A DNA stretch of 64,000 nt, taken from NCBI GenBank assembly GCA_017311315.1, contig CM029632.1:13415014-13479013 (forward strand), given 5' to 3'. Source of the DNA: Dendrocalamus latiflorus. Taxonomy: Eukaryota > Streptophyta > Magnoliopsida > Poales > Poaceae. Positions 1 through 10,359 of the stretch are shown piece by piece (positions within the stretch are counted from its first letter, which is position 1; every line of letters starts with the position of its first letter). A program made the position numbers and the translations under genes. The notes below the pieces were generated by a model. That model had not been told where the DNA came from. It made no database searches and worked only from the letters and a program-made list of their open reading frames with translations.

Positions 1-225
1 ATTTGAACAAGTATAATATAAAATTATGAATTTATACAGTGATTAAGCTAGCTAATTAGCCGGTATAATTGCCAGTCGTCCCATCGGTTGGCGGCAAGCG
101 CTTGTTGTCTGGTGGGCGGGCTGCCGATGCGTCATCTTTCCGCGCTGTCATCCATCCAGCAGACAGTAAAAACGTCACTTCTATAAATACACTGCGTATA
201 TAACTAGTTTTATAAATACCATCAC
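1..225. repeat. Diverged terminal arm of a long-TIR (MULE-like) element, cut by the window edge
   Basis: This stretch has the order of motifs seen in the right arms of the long-TIR elements ending near 19415 and 39152: an AGCTAATTAGCC-like lead, GC-rich blocks with GGCGGCAAGC and GTCTGGTGGGCGGGCTGCCG, then an AT-rich tail with TTCTATAAATACACTGCGTATATAAC and TTTTATAAATACC. The similarity is partial and was judged by eye. The rest of the element would lie left of the window. Its AT-rich tail provides the only TATA-like words (around 180-210) upstream of the mannosidase gene, so it may contribute promoter sequence; that is inference. Confidence 0.4.
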
Positions 226-595
226 AATTAATGTCGAATCAGCTACAAATTCGTGAAAACGCGTCGTCCACCCCAGCCTTAGTCCTTTCGTGCCAATCAC
301 AGAACTCCCCGACATCAGGCTTGCAAATTACGCCACCGTGAAACACCAAACGAGCCAACCCAAACATCGTAGTACTATATGTGTCACAACTCATTTACAG
401 TGCTGGCCCACATACAAAGAACCCACCTGTCAGTGAGAAATTGTTCGTCACGGGGTCCCACCGCGCACTAGCGCAGGGTAGTTGACGAAGCACTCAGAAA
501 TATCACCGCAAACCAACCGGAACGACCCCGCGAGGTCAGGTCACTCCCGCCCCACTCCCCCATTTCCTCTCACCACCACCACCTCGCCGGCGGCG
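226..595 (+). promoter_or_regulatory. 5' flank and 5' leader of the alpha-mannosidase II gene
   Basis: Region between the repeat arm and the first in-frame ATG at 596. It contains CT/CA-rich leader-like sequence (540-590) with repeated CACC units. The reading frame of exon 1 is open upstream to about 482, but there is no in-frame ATG before 596, so 596 is taken as the start. No TATA box is obvious within 100 bp of the leader. The transcription start cannot be placed from sequence alone. Confidence 0.4.
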
Positions 596-3500
596 ATGCA
601 CTTCTTCTCCGGCGGCGGCGGCCGCTCGGGCGCCCTCCTCCCGACCACCTCCAAGCCGAAGGCGCACCACCACCTCCGCTCCAAGACCCTCTCCTCCCCC
701 GCGGCCTCCCGCCGCCGCGGGCCCCACTCCGCGTCTTCCTCATCCTCACGCCGCGTCCTCTCCATCGCCCTCGCTGCCTTCGTCGTCATCTTCCTCATCG
801 CCTTCCTCCGCTTCGGCTTCCCCTCCACCCGGTCCGCCGCTGTTTCCCCCAGCCGCCCCCGCGCCCGCCTTACCCGCAGGCCGGCCTTCCGCCGCGACTC
901 GGCGGCGGCGGAGGCTGCTGCGGCCGCCGTTGCGGCGCGGAACGGCCGCGAGGCGCCCGTGGACATCACGACCAGGGACCTCTACGACCGGATCCAGTTC
1001 CTGGACGTGGACGGCGGCGCGTGGAAGCAGGGGTGGGAGGTCACCTACAAGGGCGACGAGTGGGACTCCGAGAAGCTCAAGGTCTTCGTCGCGCCCCACT
1101 CCCACAACGACCCCGGTTGGATCCGCACCGTCGAGGAGTACTACGAGCGCCAGTCGCGCCACATCCTCGATACCATCATCGACTCCCTCTCCAAGGTCGT
1201 CGCGATCTCCCCCGAGATTTGGTGTTAGGGTTCTGGTGCGGTTTTTGATTGCGAGTTTTTTCTTGTTCGTGTAGGATTCTCGCAGGAAATTCATATGGGA
1301 GGAGATGTCATACCTGGAGAGGTGGTGGCGCGACGCCCCGCGGAAGAAGCAGGAGGCGTTCTCCAAGCTCGTGCGTGACGGGCAGCTGGAGATTGTCAGT
1401 GGCGGCTGGGTCATGAACGATGAGGTGAGGGGGAAGCAAAATTTTGTGTTTTAGATAGGGTTTTAGGAGTAGATTGTAGTTTCTGTTTTGCTTGTGTTGT
1501 TTATTTTTGGCATGGCATGTTTCTATTTTGTGGCTTGGCCATGCATGGAATGAAATTTCATTTCATGCTTTACCTGATTTGCTCGTAGTTCGATGCTTAG
1601 GAGTTAGGAATCAATTTGGGCCTATTACGTCTGATGGCTGTTGTGTATGTGTGACTGTTTTGAGCTACCTGCCCTCGTCGTGATTTGGAAACGTGCAGAG
1701 TCTGTAAGCATGTGTTTGATGCTACTTAAACTATCCATGACACATTGGTTGGTCTAGAATTCGCTAATTAATTTTCTTAAGTTCTATGTTATTGGTGCAC
1801 ATGGATAGGAGATTCAACAGTCAACACCGTGGCTGAAGGACCACGAACAGCATTGGCATCTCTAATATATTTTCCTTTAATATTTTACCTTTTGCTGTAA
1901 GCTACTTGGTATCAGCCATTCATTGTTCAATAACATGGAACTTATGATTTGACTGCGGCAAAATTACACTTTGTTGTCCCTTGAGAATAATGATCTGAAT
2001 TGCAAAATTTAGAATTATATGGGTGGAGCATTTGATGAAAAAAATATATATATTTCAGTTTGATGAATAATCTGTTACTGATATCACGCTATTTTTTTTC
2101 TGATATAGATGAAAAGCTCCCTTGGAGACTTCTTACTTATTGTGCTTTAAATTTGTTGTATTTTGTATTTGGTTTAATCCCCCAGCTATGAACATCCTTT
2201 GACCTGTTATCTTCAGACATGATGCATTTGCTCATCAAAACTTGTCACATGATTTTGCTACATAATTTATTTTTTTTATAAAAGAGGCTACATTTAATCC
2301 TGTTTATTTCTAAATGCAGGCAAACTCCCATTATTTTGCCATCATAGAGCAGGCAAGTACACTCAAATAATTAGTATTTATGGTTTTTGCATCATGTTTT
2401 TGGTCTTCTGTATGCTAAATGTATCATGTTATGACCTTCATCTGTACCTGATGCATAAACAAAGTGCATTATTTGTTCTTTTTCCTATTGTGTATGTCAC
2501 TGAGACACTGACTCTCCTCACATGAAACTGTACATATCGGGGAAACACCGTAGTAGGAGGATGTGCTATATAGAATCTGCGGTTTAATGTTATTTACTAG
2601 CATGCTGTTTTTGTTCATGCTTTTAAGCTGGACTCAAGCTTTCTTAGCATGTTGCAAACGCTATAGCATATCTAGTATAATAAAAAGTACATTCATTAGT
2701 CTGGAAGTGGATGAATGCACCTTCTTTCTGTTCTCCATTTACATTAAGTTATAATAGTTTTTATTGATACCACCTTAGTCTAGGTTTGAGATGACACAAG
2801 AAATAACATACGGGGATGAACTATGTGATAAGTAGAATATTTTATGTATTTTGCCAGTAGATTTCACTATGCATATACTGCTACTTGTATAATCATAACA
2901 AGTTTGTATTAATGATACAAGCATGTTTGTCTTTGAAGATATTTAACTTAATTTAGCACAGGTCGGTTGGACAATTGGCACCTTTGCTTATGACCAATTG
3001 CGTGAACTCAAATTTGTAAAGTTTTCTGAAATAAAGGAAAAACTCACCCAACTAGATGCACCAATCTCATGGGTTCAACAACAAACACAAAGTCCTAATT
3101 ACTGCTTTTGATGGAATCCTAGGCTGTATTCACATATGGTCTATATAAGTACAATCTTTTTAGTTGTTTCATCAAAGCAAATATAAAATGTATTGTTGAA
3201 GTTACAGTCTATATGTTATGAACCTTAGTTCATAGAGGGTAAACACAACCGAGAGGATGGCTGGGCAGCGTAGAGAGAGAGAGAGAGAGAGGGAGAGACT
3301 ATAGTTGTTATGAACCTTAGTTCATAGAGGATAAACAACACCAAGAGGATGGCCGGGCGGCGTCGGCGTAGAGGGAGAGACTATAGATAAGAATGACTTT
3401 GTTATTTCTTTGTTTGGTTCCAATAGCATGCGGCAGCCCCCTTTATATAAATGGGCTCCCCCTAACATATAGAATCTAATCTCAATTATATCTCTAACAA

Positions 3501-6500
3501 ATAAAAACTAATATCATATCTCTAATCATATCTCTAATAGATAGAAACTAATCTATAACTTCGTAATAATGAACCGGTTGGGCCCAGAGCCCACGCCCAT
3601 GACATAACACCCCTCCCGGACATGCAGCTCATCCTCGAGCTGCTAGGCGATGGCCATGGTTGCAGTTTCACATCGACGAAGTGTAGCGCTTTCGGTTAAA
3701 CAGTGCATGCAAAAGACTTTTATTTTCCTTTTCTTTTTCTTCTTTTTTTTGGAGTAAACCGCACTAGAGTTAAAAGAACTCACGGGAGTTTAAACAAAGC
3801 TCACGCTTGGAGCACTCACGGGAGTTTAAGAGCTCACGCTCGGAGCAAGCGGCAACGGCCTGGACTCCGGACAAATAGGCGGCGGCCGTACTTAGGCTAA
3901 AGCAAGCGGCGGCCGGCGCGAGCTCGGGCTTGGCCCGACCGAAGACGTCCTGGCGGCGGCAACCAGCGCCAGTCAATCTTCAGTCGAAAGGCGGCAGACC
4001 TCGGGCGACTTGAAACAGGCGGCGGCCGGCGCTGGGTGACGGCGGATGAGGCGGCCTGAAGGAGACGCCGACAGATCGATCCAAGAGCCTGCTTCACCAG
4101 GCGGACGAAGATGAAGCGAGGCGGCAGCGTCGGGATCTAGCAACGGATGGAGGTGGCTGACTAGATCCAAGCTTTCGCAGGCCAGCGGGGTCCGGATCTC
4201 GCAAATCCGAGGCCCGGGCATGCAGACGGCGAGGGGAGACGACCGATGGCGGCCTGATCTGGGCATGGGCGACGAGGATTCGGGCGGTGAGCGCCGGATC
4301 CAGCCTGGCAAGTGCGCCAGCGACGACGGTGCAGGAAGAGGCAACCCGGCGGCGGAGAGCGCCGGATGGGCTGGCACGGCTGCGGTCCAAGACGATGGCG
4401 GTGGAATCCAGCGGTGGCCCAGCGAGATCTGACGCCAGTGGCCATCCGGGCCGCGGCTGTGACTCCCAACGGCGAGCAACCTGAGCAAAGACGGCGATGA
4501 AGATGGCTGGACAACTCACTAGCACGATGGCATCCAACGGTGGCGTATATGTGCGCTTCTTGGCTGGGATGCATGCCGGGACGGTGCCTTCCGCCGCTGC
4601 TAGCGGCGCATCCATACGCTTCTTGGCCGGGAGGCATACCGGGACGGTGCCTTCCGTCGCCAATGCAGATCGCGCAGCAACAATTGCTTGTGCCTTCTTC
4701 TTCTCTTTTTCCGTCAGCTTGGCCACCATAGTTGCCATGTCTACCAAGATGGCTTTTATGTTATCTACGTTGACACTCATCTCGTTGAGGGTGGCCCTCA
4801 TGGCCTTAAAATTCTCGGCAGCAGAAACCATGGTGTTGGCTCTAATACCAAGTTGTTATGATTCTTAGTTCATAGAAGGTAAATACCACCGAAAGGATGG
4901 ACGAGCGGTGTCGGTGTAGAGGGAGAGGGAGAGACTATAGATAAGAATGACTTTGTTATTTCTTTGTTTGATTTTAATAGCATACGGCAGCCTCTTTATA
5001 TAAATGGGTTCCCCCTAACAGATAGAATCTAATCTCAATTATATCTCTAACAAATAGAAACTAATATTATATTCTCTAATCATATCTATAATAGATAGAA
5101 ATTAATCTCTAACTTCCTAATAATGAACCGGTTGGGTTCAGAGCCCACGCCCATGACACTATACTTCAAAAGAAAATCACTTCCAAAACCAACTTTACAG
5201 TTTATACTGAGTGAGACATTGTCAAATTTCCTTGTGATTACTAAGCCACATTGGTGCTTGGAACTTTTGAGTCAAGCAGGTACTTCCAGTCCAAATCAGG
5301 CCACATGCTTTTTCCCTCCCCTGAAACATGATGTTTAAATTTTACAGTATAATGCCTGATTTGGTGTTGGGGAAACATTCATGTACTTTCTTTCTTTCTT
5401 GTTTCTATAAGAGTTGAGCTAATCTGAACCAACCTGCAATGTATAAAAACCAAATTGTGTTGGATATTATTATAGTATATGGCTTGGAACAATTATTTTA
5501 TTAAAATGAAATATGATGATCTTTCTAATCTTCTTTCCCTCAGATGATGGAGGGGCACATGTGGCTCAATGATACCATTGGAGTTGTTCCTAAAAATTCT
5601 TGGTCAATCGACCCATTTGGTTATTCATCTACCATGGCTTATCTTCTGAGGAGAATGGGTTTCCGTAACATGTTAATCCAGAGAACACACTATGAGCTGA
5701 AAAAGGAGCTTGCGATGAAAAAGAATCTTGAATATTTATGGAGGCAAAACTGGGATATAGATGAAACAACTGACATATTTGTTCATATGATGCCCTTCTA
5801 TTCATATGACATACCACACACCTGTGGACCAGAACCAGCTATCTGTTGCCAGTTTGACTTTGCTCGAATGCATGGTTTCAGTTATGAATCTTGCCCATGG
5901 AGGTATGATCCGGTTGAAACAAATCCTAACAATGTGCAAGAGAGAGCAACAAAACTTCTAGATCAATACAGGAAAAAGTCAACCCTGTACAGAACAAATA
6001 CACTTCTCATTCCTTTGGGAGATGATTTCCGGTATGTTAGTATGGAGGAAGCAGAAGTACAGTTCCGCAATTATGAAAAGCTTTTTGATTACATAAACTC
6101 TAATCCCCATCTTAATGCTGAAGTCAAATTTGGTACCCTGGAGGATTACTTCTCCACACTGAGGGATGAAGCTGAAAGGATAAACTATTCACGCTCTGGT
6201 GAATTGGGTTCTGCTGAGTTGCAAGGTTTTCCAACACTTTCAGGGGATTTCTTTACATATGCTGATAGAAATCAAGATTACTGGAGCGGTTACTATGTAT
6301 CAAGGCCGTTCTTCAAAGCAGTTGATCGCATCCTAGAACAGACACTCCGAGCGTCAGAGATTCTGGGTTCATTTGTTCTAGGATACTGTCAGAGGTTTCA
6401 GTGTTCAAAATTGCCCATCAGCTTCTCTCACAAACTGACAGCGGCAAGAAGGAACTTGGCACTTTTCCAGCATCATGATGGGGTAACTGGCACAGCTAAG

Positions 6501-8297
6501 GATCATGTTGTAGTGGACTATGGGACTCGAATGCACACTTCTTTGCAAGACTTGCAGGTATTTATGTCCAGGGCAGTTGAAGTGCTTTTAGGAGATGTCC
6601 ATGATAGATCTGATCCTACTTTGTTATCACATTTTGAGCCGGTGCAGGAGCGGTCAAAGTATAATGTTCAACCTGTGCATAGGGTTCTTGAGCCTCATGA
6701 AGAGAAGGAACATTCTGTTGTCTTTTTTAACCCATTAGAGCAAACAAGAGATGAGATTGTTATGGTTGTTGTAAGTACTCCTGATGTATCTGTTCTAAAT
6801 TCAAATGGGTCCTGTTTGAAAAGTCAAATTTCCCCTGAGTGGCACTATGTCAGTGGTGAAAAGATTTCTACTGGCCGGCACCGTCTTTATTGGAGAGCTT
6901 CTGTTCCTGCAATGGGTTTGAAGACCTACTATGTGGCCACTGGGCAAGATTGTGAAAAAGCTACTCCTGCTGTGGTAAAAGCATTCACAGCTTCACAACA
7001 TTTTCCTTGCCCTGAACCATATGTGTGTTCAAAGCTGGAAGGCAAAACAGTGGAGATGAAGAACTCTTATCATACTCTTTCTTTTGATGTAAGTCATGGC
7101 CTCCTCCAGACAGTAACTCGTCACAAGGATGGGGACCAAACTGAGATAGGTGAAGAAATTGGCATGTACAGCAGCCATGGAAGTGGAGCATACCTGTTCA
7201 AGCCAATCGGGGAGGCACGCCCAATTGTTAACGAAGGAGGATATTTCATCCTTAGTGAAGGGCCATTGGTTCAAGAAGCCCATTCCCTTCCGAAGACAGA
7301 GTGGCATAAGTCACCTCTCTCGCATAGCACACGCCTTTATAGTTGTGGGGACTCTATACAGGATATGCTGATTGAGAAGGAATACTATGTTGAACTTGTC
7401 GGCCATGTATTTAATGACAGGGAGCTGATTGTCAGATTCAAGACAGATATTGACAATCAGAGAGCCTTCTATTCTGATCTAAATGGCTTTCAGATGAGTA
7501 GGAGGCAGACGTATGATAAGATCCCCTTGCAGGGCAATTATTACCCAATGCCATCACTTGCCTTCTTACAGGATTCGCTGGGCAACCGGTTTTCAGTACA
7601 CTCCAAGCAGTCATTAGGGGCAGCAAGCTTGAAAAATGGATGGCTCGAGATTATGTTGGATCGTAGGCTGGTTCGGGATGATGGTCGTGGTTTGGGGCAG
7701 GGAGTGCTGGACAACCGGCCCATGAATGTAATCTTCCATCTCCTCAGGGAGTCTAATGTGTCTGCTTTGCCTAAAACCCACAGTTTGCTTACTCTTCAAC
7801 CATCTGTCCTCTCCCACCGTGTGGGGGCACACCTGAACTACCCAATGCATGCTTTTGTGAGCAAAAAACCTCTTGAAAAATCCTTCAAGCTGGCTCAACA
7901 GACATTTGCTCCATTAGCTGCTTCTTTGCCCTGCGATGTACATATTGTGAATTTGAAGGTCCCTCAGCCTCTAAGATTTCCTCATGCTGAAGCAGTTGAG
8001 TCAAGATTTGCTCTTCTGTTGCAGAGAAGGGGCTGGGATGCATCGTACTGCAAAAGGGGTGGTTTACAGTGTACAAGTATTGGGGAAGAGCCTGTAAATC
8101 TGTTCGACATGTTCAAAGATCTGTCGGTTCTGAATGTGAAGGCAACTTCTCTGAACCTCTTACATGATGACCAAGAAATGCTAGGGTATCTCGAGCAAAT
8201 TGGTGACGTAACTCAGGAGGGAAACGTTCTTATCTCACCAATGGACATTCAGGCATACAAGTTAGACCTACAGCCACCGTCATCGCACGAAGAATAG
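596..8297 (+). CDS. GMII: Golgi alpha-mannosidase II (GH38), 4 exons, 1178 aa
   Basis: Exons join(596..1195, 1275..1424, 2320..2352, 5544..8297), 1178 codons plus stop, close to the roughly 1170 aa of Arabidopsis GMII. It is a type II Golgi membrane enzyme: basic Ser-rich cytosolic tail (1-53), one transmembrane helix (about 54-71), stem, then a GH38 catalytic domain. Visible active-site motifs are HSHNDPGW (168-175; zinc ligands by family analogy H170 and D172), SIDPFGYS with the nucleophile D284, and QHHDGVTGT with H572. GMII trims the alpha-1,3 and alpha-1,6 mannoses from GlcNAcMan5GlcNAc2 on the way to complex N-glycans. Introns 1 and 2 are GT-AG. Intron 3 (2353-5543) starts GCAAGT and ends CAG, a GC-AG intron; only that donor keeps the frame (IIEQ then MMEGHMW). 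Intron 3 holds an antisense LTR element. The last exon codes for 917 residues without a break. All key residues are present, so the gene looks functional. Confidence 0.95.
3214..3604 (-). repeat. 3' LTR of the intronic retrotransposon, with internal 92-bp duplication
   Basis: In element orientation this is the downstream LTR. The unit at 3214-3305 repeats the start of the LTR copy that begins at 3306: TGTTATGAACCTTAGTTC occurs at both 3214 and 3306, and both units end in GAGAGACTATAG. The first unit includes a (GA)n run. The counterpart LTR at 4854-5158 lacks the duplication, so it arose after, or during, integration. Confidence 0.85.
4094..4831 (-). CDS. Gag-like ORF of the intronic retrotransposon
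   Basis: A 245-codon ORF starting 23 bases inside the primer-binding site, where gag starts in LTR elements. The N-terminal 50 residues are predicted helical and rich in Met, Lys and Glu (for example LTEKEKKKAQ). Later residues contain a repeated motif, PAKKR preceded by GTVPVC or GTVPAC, about 24 residues apart. The remainder is Pro/Ser/Arg-rich and GC-rich and looks like captured or non-coding sequence. I see no zinc knuckle, protease or polymerase. It may be a degenerate or specialised gag product, or simply an open frame. Confidence 0.4.
   Translation of the reverse strand: MVSAAENFKAMRATLNEMSVNVDNIKAILVDMATMVAKLTEKEKKKAQAIVAARSALATEGTVPVCLPAKKRMDAPLAAAEGTVPACIPAKKRTYTPPLDAIVLVSCPAIFIAVFAQVARRWESQPRPGWPLASDLAGPPLDSTAIVLDRSRASPSGALRRRVASSCTVVAGALARLDPALTARILVAHAQIRPPSVVSPRRLHARASDLRDPDPAGLRKLGSSQPPPSVARSRRCRLASSSSAW
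4840..4853 (-). other. Primer-binding site (initiator tRNA-Met type)
   Basis: Read on the minus strand, the bases just inside the right LTR are TTGGTATTAGAGCC. The common plant PBS is TGGTATCAGAGC; one C/T difference separates them. This fixes the orientation of the element opposite to the mannosidase gene. Confidence 0.75.
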
Positions 8298-10359
8298 TAT
8301 GTCAAAACAGTAGTTGATGCTGCTCTGCCACTAACTGGAGATGAATCTACCTGGAATAGTTCATAGTTACACCATGATTGTGCTGGAACAGCTGCTCTGC
8401 CGCATATATATGTGTTCATTTTGTTGGCATACAATTGATGAATTGAAGGTGACCGTCGAAATGTTCCTAATATACAGGTGTTGAGTTTTTATCAGACCTC
8501 TGGAAATTATCCTCAGAATCACAGTTCGGCTATTCCATTGCAATCTTTTGATTACGATGGCGCATATACTTCCTTTTCCCCTTGGTGATTACTGCTTAAC
8601 AAATTAGAAGTTTGGGGCACATCGAAGCAAGTTAATTGAAGTAGCTTCCATTTCTATGTGCAGTCTCCTGCAGTGTTATTCCAGCATCTTTGTGCTCGCT
8701 ACTGTAGTGTGTTATTCCAGCTAATGCTGAACCTGTATCAGCACAAGTTTTGTATATTTCTTTTTTGCATCCGACTTTTGTAGTGAGATCACAGAACCTG
8801 CTGGCCGAGATCTGAAATAGTTTAGACACATTATTCTTGCTTTTGAGCGCTTTCGGATGTACAAATTCTGCTTGCAAACATTTTCTGAAGGTTGCTGAAA
8901 GACGTGCTCGGATCCTTTCTGGGGTTTATTCATCAGTCGTTGCTACAAATCTCGCAAATGTTTAATCAGTGTTTGGTACTGGCACTCGATGGTTTCCTTT
9001 TCAGGATCTGAAGAAGCAATTCTTCCCAAGTGTTAGCCTCTTCTGTGTTTTGGAACACATCATGACCCATGATTCGGGTTTGGTTAAACAGCATTTCGCC
9101 AAACCAAAGTGAGGATCCTTTTGGAATTGCTGTGCTTTTCAAAAGCACTTGCTTTTTCTACTTTAAGTTGAAAGTATTTTTTTTGGAACGATAATAGTAA
9201 AATCTTACTAGAATTAGTAAAGACTCATCTAACCATCTAGATTCGACCAACACATCGGCAAGGCAACCCCTAGCCTAGTTTGACTTTCTATTGACCCCTA
9301 GCCTAGTTTGACTTTTGATTACCCGTGTTTGTGTGCCATACGTTCTAACTCCTTTGTACCGCACGCTACACACAATTTCTTGCCACTGCCTAAAAGAGTG
9401 ACGCCTCACGTCTTCGGCGCAAAAAGAAAAAGAGAAGTTAAGAAAAGGAAAGAAAAGCTTCCAACCAGACAACCCTAGAAAACCTTACACGTGTTGGCAT
9501 GCAGTGGACATTGTTCACTTTGCCAATATAGACTGCCGAGAGAACAGCATTGTTGGATCTTTCTGTTTCAGGCATCTCGCGAGCATAGGAATTACCGTAT
9601 CCAAACTATGTACAAGCAGTACAAGATACATCCATGGCTACATACCCTTGCAAGGATAACTGCTCTAAAGGGAAGTCGACAGAAGACAACAGCCAAATCC
9701 TCAGTTTCTCATGCTGAACTCTACATATGCTTTTACCCTCAGCAAACCTGCAGTAGCCATCTGAGTGTCCAGCTCGCGGTGAGGGTCTTAGCTTTAGAGT
9801 CTAGGCTGTTTCTCAGGGCGGTCTGAACCTCGAAGCAACTCACAAATAAGAACTCATAATTCATGTACAGTCAGCTCTCAATTTGGATAAAAGAAGACGA
9901 AAAGCCTCCGAAAATGCACCAAAAGTGGTATCTTCAGATGCTCCTCGCCTTGTTAATGCAAGTAGTTCACACTTTAACACGGAGCATCTTTGCCGCATCT
10001 AACCCATCCTAAATAAAATGGAAAGGAGGCCAATAGATTAATTGCAAAGTGGTCAAATAAGAAGGAATAATGTTATAACAAGCTAATGGAAATTTGACAA
10101 TAAAGGTGGGCGCGAAATGAGAAGAAAGCCCCCATCATAATAGGATGGCAAATTCAGCGAAGATGCATTGCATAATGTGGGGATGGCACCATAAATTCAA
10201 GAAACCATTCTGATATGCTATACAAGAAATCAACTACTTTTATGTTGCTATGTAACTGTCAGTTTCCAAGGTGTCCTGAGCACATCTCCTTGGCCTACCT
10301 ACCAAATCTAATCACATGGACTGACTTACAGAGAGTGGATTTCACATCGAGTGAGTTAC
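8298..10359. other. 3' flanks of two convergent genes; no further gene seen
   Basis: The GMII and TOR1-like genes converge here. The sequence is AT-rich with short ORFs only, none showing a recognisable domain or a run of good codons. At about 9265-9310 a 26-bp unit (CCCCTAGCCTAGTTTGACTTT) occurs twice in tandem. A T-rich run at 9175-9185 may mark a small element. The 3' UTRs presumably occupy roughly the first and last 300 bases. Confidence 0.5.

Larger units (their letters stand above)
3214..5158 (-). mobile_element. Non-autonomous LTR retrotransposon inside GMII intron 3 (antisense)
   Basis: Two LTRs, 3214-3604 and 4854-5158, both start TGTTATGA and end CCCATGACA on the plus strand. The element is flanked by the 5-bp duplication CTATA (3209-3213 and 5159-5163). 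It reads on the minus strand: next to the right LTR is a primer-binding site complementary to initiator tRNA-Met, and next to the left LTR is a purine-rich tract (GGGAGGGGTG on the minus strand). The interior (3605-4853) is only 1.25 kb and has no reverse transcriptase or integrase, so movement would need proteins supplied in trans. The left LTR is longer because its outer 92 bp are tandemly duplicated. The LTRs differ by scattered substitutions, so the insertion is not very recent. Confidence 0.88.

Noticed and set aside
541..1414. ORFs of 142 and 222 codons on the minus strand
   Set aside because: Shadows of the GC-rich first exons of the mannosidase gene.
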